Made by a program: the position numbers and the translations under genes. This document shows, piece by piece, positions 17,028-25,224 of a DNA stretch of 40,587 nt (positions within the stretch are counted from its first letter, which is position 1; every line of letters begins with the position of its first letter). This stretch comes from Flavipsychrobacter sp. (lineage in GTDB: Bacteria > Bacteroidota > Bacteroidia > Chitinophagales > Chitinophagaceae): assembly GCA_016786665.1 (NCBI GenBank), contig JAEUVZ010000075.1:1-40587 (forward strand). The letters are read 5' to 3'. The notes beneath the pieces are model-generated. The model did not search any database. It was not told where the DNA came from and worked only from the letters and a program-made list of their open reading frames with translations.

Positions 17028-18662
17028 ATGAACGAACCGGAACTGAAAGGCGACCCACTCAGCAGCAAGCAGGGCACAAGCAAACATCCTAAAGGACTCT
17101 ATGTATTGTTCTTTTCCGAAATGTGGGAGCGTTTCGGCTACTACCTGATGCTGGGGATTTTCTCCCTCTATATGCTCGACTCGGTAGAGCATGGTGGTAT
17201 GGGCTTTGATGCGAAAACCAAATCCGATATCTACGGTACCTACATCGGGCTGGTGTACCTCACGCCATTCATCGGTGGCTTGCTCGCCGACCGTATCCTA
17301 GGCTACCGGAAGTCGATTGTCATCGGCGGGTTGCTTATGGCTGCTGGGTACCTCGGCTTAGCCATTCCCGGACCGGAAACGTTTTACATATCGCTGCTAC
17401 TCATCATCCTGGGTAACGGCTTCTTCAAGCCCAACATATCCACCCTGGTCGGGAACTTATATAACGACGACCGCTACAAGGCCAATAAGGATGCCGGCTA
17501 TAATATCTTCTACATGGGTATCAACATCGGTGCCTTCGTGTGCAACTTCGTGGCAGCCTACATGCGTATCAACTACGGATGGGGCTGGGCATTTGGCGCT
17601 GCCGGCGTGGGTATGCTGATAGGTGTGGGCGTGTTCCTGGCGGGTACCAGGCACATCCGCCATGCCGATGTGCTGAAGCCAACGCAGAAGGAAGATATGC
17701 CGCTGAGCAAGATCATGGCTTATGTGCTGCTGCCGGTATTCATCTGCGGGGCCATCGGTTTCATAGTGCCTGCAAAGGTATTCGGTGCGCCCCTGCTGGG
17801 TACGCCTTCCAATGATGCCTTTATCATTGGTTGTATCCCGGTAATTATATTTTACATCTCTTTATGGAAAAAGGCCGCTGCCGAGGACAAGAACGGTATC
17901 GGTGCGCTCCTTTCGGTATTCTTCTGCGTTATTGTGTTCTGGGCGGTATTCCACCAGAATGGTGATGCCCTCACCGTGTGGGCCAAAGACCACACCAACC
18001 GTGAAATGCCCGCAGCGGTAGCCTCTGTAGCCGAAAAAGTTAACATGGCGCAAATAGCCACCTACGACCCCGAAAACGTAAAAGGCAGCTACTTCGAGGG
18101 CATGTCAGCGGCTGAGCTGCCTGCCCCGGGCACCTCGCTCCGCCTGTTCTCTACCGAGCTGTACCAGTCGGTTAACCCCTTCTGGGTAGTATTGCTCACG
18201 CCCGTGGTGGTAGGCTTCTGGGGCTTTATGCGCTCCCGGAAAAAGGAACCTTCTACCCCGGCAAAGATTACCCTCGGCCTGTTTATCACCGGCCTTTCTA
18301 CCCTGGTGATGGTGGGCGCGGTGTCTGCTGTACAGAGCGGCGATGTCAAAGCCTCCAGTTGGTGGCTTATCATGTCTTATTGTGTTATTACGGTAGGGGA
18401 GCTGTGTTTATCACCCATGGGTCTGTCGCTGGTGTCCAAGCTTAGCCCGCCGAGGCTCACTGCCCTGATGATGGGGGGCTGGTTCCTGTCCACCTCCGTG
18501 GGCAATAAGCTCTCGGGTATGCTCTCCGGCCTTTGGGAAAAGTTCGAGGACAAATCCCATTTCTTCCTGATGAACTTCGCGCTGTGCGTGGTGGCAACCC
18601 TGATGATGCTCTTCCTGCTGAAGTGGCTGCGCCGGGTGATGGCCGAGAAGAATATACATTAA
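17028..18662 (+). CDS. POT/PTR2 family peptide:proton symporter, paralog 1
   Basis: 544 residues with about 14 hydrophobic segments. POT motifs are visible: ExxERFxYY (E31, E34, R35, Y38, Y39), FFKPNIST in helix 4, [11 protein letters not shown] (PTR2 signature), and [11 protein letters not shown] in helix 10. POT proteins import di- and tripeptides with protons across the inner membrane. The residue normally found as Arg in the following YGMR segment is Leu42 here (YYLML), unlike paralogs 2 and 3, so substrate handling may differ. A long extra loop around residues 325-380 separates the later helices. First of three tandem paralogs. It ends at a large hairpin. Confidence 0.93.
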   Translation: MNEPELKGDPLSSKQGTSKHPKGLYVLFFSEMWERFGYYLMLGIFSLYMLDSVEHGGMGFDAKTKSDIYGTYIGLVYLTPFIGGLLADRILGYRKSIVIGGLLMAAGYLGLAIPGPETFYISLLLIILGNGFFKPNISTLVGNLYNDDRYKANKDAGYNIFYMGINIGAFVCNFVAAYMRINYGWGWAFGAAGVGMLIGVGVFLAGTRHIRHADVLKPTQKEDMPLSKIMAYVLLPVFICGAIGFIVPAKVFGAPLLGTPSNDAFIIGCIPVIIFYISLWKKAAAEDKNGIGALLSVFFCVIVFWAVFHQNGDALTVWAKDHTNREMPAAVASVAEKVNMAQIATYDPENVKGSYFEGMSAAELPAPGTSLRLFSTELYQSVNPFWVVLLTPVVVGFWGFMRSRKKEPSTPAKITLGLFITGLSTLVMVGAVSAVQSGDVKASSWWLIMSYCVITVGELCLSPMGLSLVSKLSPPRLTALMMGGWFLSTSVGNKLSGMLSGLWEKFEDKSHFFLMNFALCVVATLMMLFLLKWLRRVMAEKNIH

Positions 18663-18752
18663 CCTCACCCCGGCCCTCTCCGCTCACGGAGAGGGGGACC
18701 TCACCCCACACCTTCTCCATTTATGGAGAGGGCCGGGGGTGAGGTTTTTTTC
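18661..18752 (+). terminator. Long hairpin terminator between POT 1 and POT 2
   Basis: The left arm 18661-18681 (AACCTCACCCCGGCCCTCTCC) is nearly the full complement of the right arm 18725-18746, followed by a T-run (18745-18751). Two smaller hairpins lie inside (CTCTCCGCTCACGGAGAG and CTCCATTTATGGAG). It begins at the stop codon of paralog 1. The CTCACCCC-GGCCCTCTCC wording resembles dispersed repeats seen in many bacteria. Confidence 0.8.
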
Positions 18753-18800
18753 GATTTTTTACTATCTTGTCCCATTCAAAATAAATTATAATTAACGAAT

Positions 18801-20534
18801 ATGTCTCAACCAATTCAGGCAGAAAACACAGGCGCTACGCTGGATAGGCCATTTGAACCGGAGATACAACAGCCAAGAAGGGGCCATCCTAAGGGTTTGT
18901 GGGTACTGTTTGGAACCGAAATGTGGGAACGCTTCAACTTCTATGGTATGCGTGCGTTGCTCACGCTCTTCCTGGTAAATGCCTTAATGATGCAGGAAGG
19001 GCGGGTGTCCGAAATATACGGCGCCTTCCTTGGCCTCTGTTACCTGACGCCGATGCTGGGGGGCTTTATCGCCGATAAATACCTGGGCAATCGTAACTGT
19101 ATCATTCTGGGTGGCTCGCTGATGGCGATAGGCCAGTTCTTGTTATTTACCAGTGCCAGTATTTTTGACTCTAGTGTAGAAACAGCCACTACCGTAATGT
19201 GGATAGCCCTGGGGGTTATCATCTTTGGTAACGGCTTCTTTAAGCCCAATATTTCCTCTATGGTGGGCAGCTTGTATCCCAAGCAGGAGAAGACAAAGCT
19301 GGACAGCGCCTTTACTATCTTCTACATGGGCATCAACGTAGGCGCCTTCCTGGGGCAGTTTATATGCCCGATCGTAGGCGACGTAAAAGATGCAGGCGGT
19401 GTACGCGACATACATGCATTCAAGTGGGGATTCCTGGCAGCAGCGCTTGCCATGGTTGTAGGCACCATCACTTTCTTCGTGCTGAAGAATAAATATGTGG
19501 TGACACCGGAAGGCCGCCCGATAGGTGGTTTGCCATCTAAAGCCGAGGCTTCCGATTTTGAGGAAGGAGAAGCGCAGAAGGCGCATTTCACTCCTGCCGC
19601 ACTGGCTATTGCCGTGGTGGCGCTGGTAGGCCTGGGTTGCCTGTTCCATTTCGCTTTCGGACAGAATGTTATTTACTCGCTGATATACGCCAGTGGTTTA
19701 ACCCTGGCTGGCCTTATTCTTTCCGATAAATCACTTACTAAGGTGGAAACAAGCCGCATATGGGTGATCTATATCGTGTCGTTCTTTATTATCTTCTTCT
19801 GGGCTGCCTTTGAGCAGGCGGGGTCTTCCCTTACCTTCATTGCCGATAACCAGACGGACAGAAACTTCCTGGGTTGGGATATCCCACCGTCTATGGTGCA
19901 GATATTCAACGGCTTGTTTGTGGTAGCACTTGCTGTTCCCTTTAGTATACTATGGGATAAAATGCGCGCCAAAAACGCAGAACCGGTAGCGCCAATGAAG
20001 CAGGCTTTCGGCTTGCTGTTGATAGCATTGAGTTATTTTATTATTGCGAATAATGTAAAGGACCTCGGTACCTCTGGTATGCTGGCGGTGAAATGGCTGA
20101 TATTACTCTACCTCATCCAAACGTGTGGCGAGCTTTGCTTGTCGCCCATTGGGCTCTCGCTGGTGGGTAAGTTGTCTCCCAAGCGTTTTGCATCGCTCCT
20201 ATATGGTGTGTTCTTCCTTTCCAATGCATCGGGTTATGCACTTGCGGGCAAATTGGGCTCCATACTGCCTCCCACCGGCGATAAGTTCAAGAAGGCACAG
20301 GAACTGGGCATAGACTTGCAGGGTGTATTGGACAAAACCGTTACAGCAACAGCCGAACAATTGAAACTGTTAAAGGATAACCAGATAATTAGTGAATATC
20401 CCACTTTTGCAGGCTTCCAGATACAAAACCTGTACGAGTTCTTTATGGTGTTCGTTGTGCTATGTGGTGTAGCAGCGGTAATACTGATGGCTATTACTCC
20501 CAAGCTGAAAAAAATGATGCATGGGGTGAAGTAA
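18801..20534 (+). CDS. POT/PTR2 family peptide:proton symporter, paralog 2
   Basis: 577 residues. It has the POT signature EMWERFNFYGMRALL (E40, E43, R44, R51), FFKPNISSMVG, IFYMGINVGAFL and GELCLSPIGLSLVGKLSP. The middle cytoplasmic linker (about 225-260) is acidic and longer than in paralog 3. A hydrophilic insert near the C-terminus (about 495-540, DKFKKAQELGIDLQG) sits before the last helix. Expected to import small peptides with protons. The conserved Arg of the YGMR segment and the helix-10 Glu are both present. Second in the array, with 138 bp before it and 136 bp after it. Each junction has its own terminator, so the three genes look separately transcribed. Confidence 0.94.
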   Translation: MSQPIQAENTGATLDRPFEPEIQQPRRGHPKGLWVLFGTEMWERFNFYGMRALLTLFLVNALMMQEGRVSEIYGAFLGLCYLTPMLGGFIADKYLGNRNCIILGGSLMAIGQFLLFTSASIFDSSVETATTVMWIALGVIIFGNGFFKPNISSMVGSLYPKQEKTKLDSAFTIFYMGINVGAFLGQFICPIVGDVKDAGGVRDIHAFKWGFLAAALAMVVGTITFFVLKNKYVVTPEGRPIGGLPSKAEASDFEEGEAQKAHFTPAALAIAVVALVGLGCLFHFAFGQNVIYSLIYASGLTLAGLILSDKSLTKVETSRIWVIYIVSFFIIFFWAAFEQAGSSLTFIADNQTDRNFLGWDIPPSMVQIFNGLFVVALAVPFSILWDKMRAKNAEPVAPMKQAFGLLLIALSYFIIANNVKDLGTSGMLAVKWLILLYLIQTCGELCLSPIGLSLVGKLSPKRFASLLYGVFFLSNASGYALAGKLGSILPPTGDKFKKAQELGIDLQGVLDKTVTATAEQLKLLKDNQIISEYPTFAGFQIQNLYEFFMVFVVLCGVAAVILMAITPKLKKMMHGVK

Positions 20535-20553
20535 TCAGATAAATATTTTTCTT

Positions 20554-20595
20554 AACGGAGGCTGTCTACCTAACGGAAGCAGCCTCCGTTTTTAT
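20554..20595 (+). terminator. Terminator after POT 2
   Basis: Perfect 11-bp stem AACGGAGGCTG (20554-20564) / CAGCCTCCGTT (20580-20590) followed by TTTTT overlapping the stem end. It lies 19 nt after the stop codon. Confidence 0.88.
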
Positions 20596-20670
20596 GGGGT
20601 ACAAAAAGGGGTAAATGAGAAAATAAGTTTATTTTGGAACAACAATTGTTTACAGGGCTAAAATCAAACC

Positions 20671-22227
20671 ATGCAGTCAAACGAAAAATTAACCTTGGAA
20701 GAGATACAGAATTTCCAGGGGCGATACCCGAAGCAACTCTGGTACCTCTTCTTCTCAGAGATGTGGGAGCGCTTCTGCTTTTATGGTATGCGCGGTATGC
20801 TCACCTTTTTTATGGTGAACCAGCTATTCATGACGGAGAAGGACGCAAACCTGCAATATGGAGCCACACAGGCATTCGTTTACGCATTCACGTTTATAGG
20901 GGGCTTGTTTGCCGATAAGATACTCGGCTTCCGAAAGTCACTGTTTTGGGGTGGTGTTCTAATGATAATAGGTAGCTGTATATTGGCCGCCGACCCGCAG
21001 AAGTTCTTTTTCCTGGGTATCAGTTTTACCATAATAGGTACCGGTTTTTTTAAGCCCAACATCTCTACTATGGTAGGTACTCTCTATAAAGATGGCGATG
21101 TACGGAGAGACGCCGGGTTCTCCCTGTTCTATTCAGGTATCAATATAGGTGCGCTGATAGGCGGGTATGTATGCGTGGCCGTCGGCAAGGCCTATTCCTG
21201 GAATCTTGCTTTTGGCCTGGCGGCTATTGTTATGGTCATCAGCCTGGTAACATTCGTTTTTACCCAGAAGTCGCTTGGGCCTATCGGGCTTTCTCCGCTA
21301 CTGCCAAAGCCAATAGACGATGCGCCTACCGGTAACGACACCATCTTTACCGCCCAGGGTGCCCAGAAAGGCCTGGCACCCGCAAAAGCCCGTGGCTACG
21401 AGATAGCGGTTTATATCCTGTCGCTGGCACTTATACCCGTTATCATGACAATGGTGGCTAAGACGGAGTACACCGACTGGTTTATGTACATTATTGGTCC
21501 ATGCGCCCTCCTGTATATTTTCTACGAGATGATGAAATACTCCGTGGTGGAGCGGAGGAAGTTGGTTGCGGCGCTGGTATTCATTGTTTTCTCTATACTG
21601 TTCTGGGCGTTCTTTGAGCAGAGTGGTGGTTCGCTAAGCTTATTTGCCGCCAACAACCTGGATAATAAACTGCTGGGCGCGATTACACTAGATCCCAACG
21701 GGGTGAACAATGCGGCCAACTCGTTGTTCGTTATCATCTTTGCGCCTATAGCCGGGCTGGTATGGCTGTGGATGGCCAGGCGGAAAGCCGAGCCGAACAC
21801 GGTTGTGAAGTTTGGTATGGGCTTCATATTTCTGTCGTTGGCATTCTTTGTGTTCTACGCAACGGTATTTTTTGCTAATGCCGCCGGTGTCACTTCGCTG
21901 GACATATTCACCCTGGCTTACCTGGTTATTACTTTTGGTGAGCTCTGTTTGTCGCCTATAGGGTTATCGATTATGACAAAATTGTCGCCCAAGCCGCTGC
22001 AAGGGGTAATGATGGGTATGTGGTTCCTGGCCAGTGCTTATGGTCAGTATGTTGCCGGCCTTCTTGGTGCCGGCATAAGTGAAGCCAGTGAGAACGCGAC
22101 TGCCGCACAGAAACTTATAGCATATACAGACGGCTACAAGCAACTGGCCATCTACGCACTGATCACCGGGGTGATACTGATTGTTATATCACCGATAGTG
22201 AGAAAACTGATGCACGAAGTAAAATAG
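20671..22227 (+). CDS. POT/PTR2 family peptide:proton symporter, paralog 3
   Basis: 518 residues, the shortest of the three. It has EMWERFCFYGMRGML (E30, E33, R34, R41), [28 protein letters not shown] and GELCLSPIGLSIMTKLSP. All key charged residues of peptide symporters are present. The linker between the two six-helix bundles (about 210-245) carries a polar PKPIDDAPTGNDT segment. It ends in a short cytoplasmic basic tail (RKLMHEVK) very like the ending of paralog 2 (KKMMHGVK). This suggests that paralogs 2 and 3 are closer to each other than to paralog 1. Last gene of the array, followed by a terminator. Confidence 0.94.
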   Translation: MQSNEKLTLEEIQNFQGRYPKQLWYLFFSEMWERFCFYGMRGMLTFFMVNQLFMTEKDANLQYGATQAFVYAFTFIGGLFADKILGFRKSLFWGGVLMIIGSCILAADPQKFFFLGISFTIIGTGFFKPNISTMVGTLYKDGDVRRDAGFSLFYSGINIGALIGGYVCVAVGKAYSWNLAFGLAAIVMVISLVTFVFTQKSLGPIGLSPLLPKPIDDAPTGNDTIFTAQGAQKGLAPAKARGYEIAVYILSLALIPVIMTMVAKTEYTDWFMYIIGPCALLYIFYEMMKYSVVERRKLVAALVFIVFSILFWAFFEQSGGSLSLFAANNLDNKLLGAITLDPNGVNNAANSLFVIIFAPIAGLVWLWMARRKAEPNTVVKFGMGFIFLSLAFFVFYATVFFANAAGVTSLDIFTLAYLVITFGELCLSPIGLSIMTKLSPKPLQGVMMGMWFLASAYGQYVAGLLGAGISEASENATAAQKLIAYTDGYKQLAIYALITGVILIVISPIVRKLMHEVK

Positions 22228-22246
22228 CATAACCAACTTTAAAACA

Positions 22247-22281
22247 ACGAGAGCCCCATTGAAGTGGGGCTCTCGTCGTTT
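22247..22281 (+). terminator. Terminator after POT 3
   Basis: Perfect 12-bp stem ACGAGAGCCCCA (22247-22258) / TGGGGCTCTCGT (22265-22276), loop TTGAAG, then CGTTTA. It lies 19 nt after the stop codon. Confidence 0.85.
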
Positions 22282-22288
22282 ATTCCGC

Positions 22289-22318
22289 TGTCATCGCGAG
22301 GAACGAAGCGATCTAACC
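22289..22318 (+). repeat. Dispersed hairpin repeat (GCGAG...CGAAGC family), copy 2
   Basis: Stem ATCGC (22293-22297) / GCGAT (22308-22312) across a 10-nt GAGGAACGAA loop. Both arms differ from copy 1 (ACTGC/GCAGT) in a way that keeps every pair. Confidence 0.75.
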
Positions 22319-22422
22319 AGCTTCCTAGCACAGCCACCACTCCCTAACCGGTACTTACCTCAAAGGAGCCCACCCACAAGCCCAAAGAAATTTCTCTATT
22401 AGGGGGCAGGGCCCTCCCGGCG

Positions 22423-22452
22423 AATCTTCAAAATCTAAAGAATCGTGGTTCA
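22423..22452 (+). repeat. AATC-phased repeat, copy 1
   Basis: AATC words begin at 22423, 22432 and 22441 (exactly 9 nt apart), followed 6 nt after the last start by GGTTCA at 22447. Its end supplies the stop codon (TGA, minus strand 22452-22450) of the YKSDA-repeat gene. Confidence 0.65.
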
Positions 22453-22839
22453 GTACATCAAATGTTTCTTGCTATTTGTCTTCCAGCCAGCATCACTTTT
22501 ATATTCCGAGAAGAAAATCACCAGGTCCGCATCACTTTTATAATCTGCGAAGAAGACCTTCTTTTTAGCGTCGCTTTTGTATTCGGTAAAGAACCAAACC
22601 CCATCGTTCTCCCCCGCATCACTTTTGTATTTAGCCCTATACACCACCAGGTCCGCATCGCTTTTGTACCTGGCGACAAACACCTTTACATCTGCGTCGC
22701 TTTTGTAGTCTACAGAGAACACCGTTTGTGCGTTCGACCTTACCGCCAATAGTGCAGATACTACCGTAAAAAGGCAGGCAATCAGTATTTTTATCAGGCT
22801 CCGTCCTTCAGTGAGGCATGGAGGGTTTGGCGCTACCAT
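22450..22839 (-). CDS. Secreted YKSDA-repeat protein (DUF6150-like)
   Basis: 129 residues from ATG 22839. The open frame extends upstream only by overlapping ispD on the other strand. A signal peptide (LIKILIACLFTVVSALLAVRSNAQ) is followed by six units ending in YKSDA (DYKSDAD, RYKSDAD, KYKSDAG, EYKSDAK, DYKSDAD, EYKSDAG). These are spaced 11-16 residues apart, with valine/aromatic strands between (VKVFVAR, LVVYRAK, KKVFFAD). The pattern resembles the short YKSDAD-rich DUF6150 proteins of Bacteroidota, of unknown function. The repeats suggest a small beta-rich extracellular or outer-surface solenoid. It is divergent from ispD, with 42 bp between the two starts. Confidence 0.75.
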   Translation of the reverse strand: MVAPNPPCLTEGRSLIKILIACLFTVVSALLAVRSNAQTVFSVDYKSDADVKVFVARYKSDADLVVYRAKYKSDAGENDGVWFFTEYKSDAKKKVFFADYKSDADLVIFFSEYKSDAGWKTNSKKHLMY

Positions 22840-22881
22840 CAGAAAACTGTTTTTTTGTGAACGAACAGGCAACGGAAAATT

Positions 22882-23553
22882 ATGGAAAAATTCGCGGTAT
22901 TGGTAGCAGGTGGCAAAGGGGTTCGGATGGGTACGGCCCTGCCGAAGCAATTCCTTCCGCTGGCGGGCCGGCCGGTATTGTATCATTCGGTGCGGGCGTT
23001 CATAGATACGTTCCCCGATGTACACCTGGTGCTGGTCTTGCCGCCCGAGCAGCTCAGCTACGCCCATATGGTGCTGCAACACTTTCCCGCCGGGCTAGAC
23101 CTGTCTGTGGTAGCGGGGGGCGAAACCCGCTTTCACAGTGTGCAGAACGGACTCCGGTCGGTGCCGCCTGGTGCGGTAGTCTTTGTTCACGATGGGGTGC
23201 GCCCGCTGGTGTCACCGGCGCTTATACGCCGTTGCTACGAGCAGGCGGTAGCGCAGGGCAGCGCTATACCGGCTATACCGGTATCCGATAGTATCCGGAT
23301 GATAAAGGATAATGGCAGCCATGCCGTGAACCGGGAATTGCTCCGCAGCATACAAACCCCGCAGACCTTCCGCTCCGATGTATTACTTCCGGCGTTCGCC
23401 AGGGAATGGAGCGATGCTTTTACCGACGAGGCCACCGTAGTAGAAGCCCATGGCACAGATATTTTCCTGGTGGAGGGTGAAAAGAGTAATATCAAAGTCA
23501 CCACCCCGGAGGACCTGGTGCTGGCCGAGGCATTGCTGAAGGAGAGGTTTTAA
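22882..23553 (+). CDS. ispD: 2-C-methyl-D-erythritol 4-phosphate cytidylyltransferase
   Basis: 223 residues, typical length. IspD couples CTP to MEP in the non-mevalonate isoprenoid route in the cytosol. The nucleotide-binding loop VLVAGGKGVRMG (7-17) with PKQF (21-24) is followed by the GGETRFHSVQNGL block, the metal-proximal VFVHDGVRPLV, a PQTF motif (RSIQTPQTF) and the closing FTDEATVVEAHG and GEKSNIKVTTPEDL. All core motifs are intact. No ispF is adjacent. It is followed after 31 bp by an AT-rich DUF4268 gene with no evident role in isoprenoid synthesis. Confidence 0.97.
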   Translation: MEKFAVLVAGGKGVRMGTALPKQFLPLAGRPVLYHSVRAFIDTFPDVHLVLVLPPEQLSYAHMVLQHFPAGLDLSVVAGGETRFHSVQNGLRSVPPGAVVFVHDGVRPLVSPALIRRCYEQAVAQGSAIPAIPVSDSIRMIKDNGSHAVNRELLRSIQTPQTFRSDVLLPAFAREWSDAFTDEATVVEAHGTDIFLVEGEKSNIKVTTPEDLVLAEALLKERF

Positions 23554-23584
23554 TTATGCACAAATTTTATTACTATAATGTACT

Positions 23585-24037
23585 ATGACAGAACTGAAAG
23601 AAAACCAGAAGGCATATTGGCAGCACTTTAATGATTTCCTATTCAAGAGGCAGAGTACTTTGAAACCAAAGAGGAATCCCTTAGGGGAACAATGGCATGT
23701 GATCAAGCTTGGGAGAAGAGTGCATCTCGAGGTTGTAGCAAATGGGAAAGGCAACCGGGTAGAGGTATATTTCACAGATAAAAAAGAACGAAATGAGCGA
23801 AGATTCGCTTTACTTGAAAGGGACTTTAAAGACGCTTCTATAAGAGAGTTTGGAAGCGAAGTTAAGTGGGAGTTGATGCCCGCCAATAAGCTTTCCAAAA
23901 TTTCACTGATAAGAGAAGGGAAAGTAGAGTTTGACAACAACGAAAAACGTAATGAGCAGTTTCTTTGGCTTGCAGAGACTGCTGAAAAGATGCATTCCTT
24001 TTTTGAACCTAAATTAAAGGAGCTAGATATTGATTAG
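23585..24037 (+). CDS. DUF4268 family protein
   Basis: 150 residues. The arrangement fits the DUF4268 family: an N-terminal YWQHFNDFL segment, a central strand pair (HLEVVANGKGNRVEVYFTDKK), then an E/D-rich helix (FALLERDFKDASIREFG) and VKWELMPANKLSKI, closing with a helix that contains WLAETAEKMHSFF. The family is often found alone or fused to nuclease-like domains, and its function is unsettled. The gene is visibly AT-richer than ispD and the following gene, suggesting transfer. Its last 8 bases overlap the start of the secreted protein downstream, so the two are translationally coupled. Confidence 0.8.
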   Translation: MTELKENQKAYWQHFNDFLFKRQSTLKPKRNPLGEQWHVIKLGRRVHLEVVANGKGNRVEVYFTDKKERNERRFALLERDFKDASIREFGSEVKWELMPANKLSKISLIREGKVEFDNNEKRNEQFLWLAETAEKMHSFFEPKLKELDID

Positions 24038-24935
24038 GCATCTAATAATATTTTTTCTTTGTCTGGGTTCATTTGGCGGATATTCGCAGGATACCAGCCG
24101 GTTCACCTTTCCCATAGAGCTGGACGAAGTTGTGATACAGGACAAGGGCTTCGATATACAATCATTCATCCGGAGGGTAAAGAATGATACTACCTTTTAC
24201 AAGGCGTTCCGCTCGCTACGGGTAACCAGCTACTCGGCTACCAACGATATAAAAGTGTACGATAAAAAGGGAAAAGTGAAAGCTTCCCTGTACAGCAAGA
24301 CCCGCCAAACGGCCAGCAAGGGCTGCCGCAGTATGCAGACACTGGAAGAGAAAGTGACGGGCGACTTTTACAAACGAAATAAGCAATACCGCTACTACAC
24401 GGCAGAGCTCTACGCCTACCTTTTCTTTACGCAAGGCACTGTGTGCGGGGAGAATGATATAGTAGCGGGCTACCTGAACCAGCGCGGCAAAGGGCAGATA
24501 GAAAAAAGCAAGGGCCAGCTGAAGCAACTGATATTTAACCCCGGCGCTAAGATAAAAGGCATACCCGGTATGGGCGATAAGGCAGCCATCTTTGAGCCCG
24601 ACCAGGCGAAGCGGTACGACTTTAAAGTGTACCAGGAGACCTACGACGGTGTGGAGTGCTACGTGTTCCGCGCGGTGCCGAAAAAGGGGCAGGAAGGAAA
24701 GGTGGTGTACGATGAACTCACTACCTGGTTCCGGAAAACAGACTATTCCATTGTAGCGCGCGATTATACCCTGTCATTCAGTACTGCCGCCTACGATTTC
24801 AAAGTCCGCATGAAAGTGCGCACCCGCCAGGTAGGCAAGAAACTTCTCCCCACCCGGATAGACTACGACGGCAACTGGCACGTCTTTACGCAGGATAGGG
24901 AAAGGGTGAAGTTTACCGCGGTGTTTAGTTATTGA
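24030..24935 (+). CDS. Secreted protein of unknown function (TTG start)
   Basis: 301 residues. No ATG exists near the front, and the only sensible start is TTG 24030. An AAAGGAG ribosome site at 24016-24022 precedes it, with a 7-nt spacer. The signal peptide runs about 1-19 (IIFFLCLGSFGGYSQ). The mature part begins FPIELDEVVIQDKGFDIQSFIRRVKNDTTFYKAFRSLRV. This kind of helix is common in Bacteroidota surface proteins linked to carboxypeptidase-regulatory-like domains. A strand-rich body with YDGVECYVFRAVPKK and a barrel-like end (YDGNWHVFTQDRERVKFTAVFSY) follows. Function unknown. Overlaps the DUF4268 gene by 8 bp. Confidence 0.78.
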   Translation: MIRHLIIFFLCLGSFGGYSQDTSRFTFPIELDEVVIQDKGFDIQSFIRRVKNDTTFYKAFRSLRVTSYSATNDIKVYDKKGKVKASLYSKTRQTASKGCRSMQTLEEKVTGDFYKRNKQYRYYTAELYAYLFFTQGTVCGENDIVAGYLNQRGKGQIEKSKGQLKQLIFNPGAKIKGIPGMGDKAAIFEPDQAKRYDFKVYQETYDGVECYVFRAVPKKGQEGKVVYDELTTWFRKTDYSIVARDYTLSFSTAAYDFKVRMKVRTRQVGKKLLPTRIDYDGNWHVFTQDRERVKFTAVFSY

Positions 24936-25030
24936 CCGGCCGTTGTCATCGCGAGAATCTATTTGGGTTCCCCACAATCATATGGACACTGACACCGGCG
25001 AACCATTCCCTGTCCGCGCCGTCCCCGCAG

Positions 25031-25075
25031 CCGTCCTTGCGAGCGCAGCGAAGCAATCTCACCCCACGTTCTTGC
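25031..25075 (+). repeat. Dispersed hairpin repeat (GCGAG...CGAAGC family), copy 4
   Basis: TTGC (25037-25040) pairs with GCAA (25053-25056) across GAGCGCAGCGAA. The 3' flank CCACGTTCTTGCCC resembles the flank of copy 1 at 1148. A shorter relative missing the 3' arm is at 24944-24955. Confidence 0.65.
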
Positions 25076-25180
25076 CCGGTTACCCAGCCACCACGTACAC
25101 ACAAATTCAGAAAAGCCCGTTTCAGGGGGGGGGCGGTAACTCGCGACAGCCCGGCCGCAAGAGCCCCCATGGACCCGGCT

Positions 25181-25210
25181 AATCCGTAAAATCAGTAAAA
25201 TCCCGGTTCA
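25181..25210 (+). repeat. AATC-phased repeat, copy 2
   Basis: AATC begins at 25181, 25190 and 25199 (9 nt apart), with GGTTCA at 25205. The last 26 bases (25190-25215) match 34789-34814 at 24 of 26 positions. Confidence 0.7.
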
Positions 25211-25224
25211 AAAAAAGGGTTTCC

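Noticed and set aside
16911-17192. N-terminal extension of the purD frame
   Set aside because: PurD proteins begin at [13 protein letters not shown]. The extension overlaps the start of the divergent POT gene.
22840-23082. N-terminal extension of the YKSDA-repeat frame
   Set aside because: It is antisense to ispD and the signal peptide begins just after ATG 22839.
25125-25133. G9 tract upstream of dnaG as a phase-variable promoter element
   Set aside because: It lies about 100 bp from the -7 box, outside promoter spacing, and within repeat debris.
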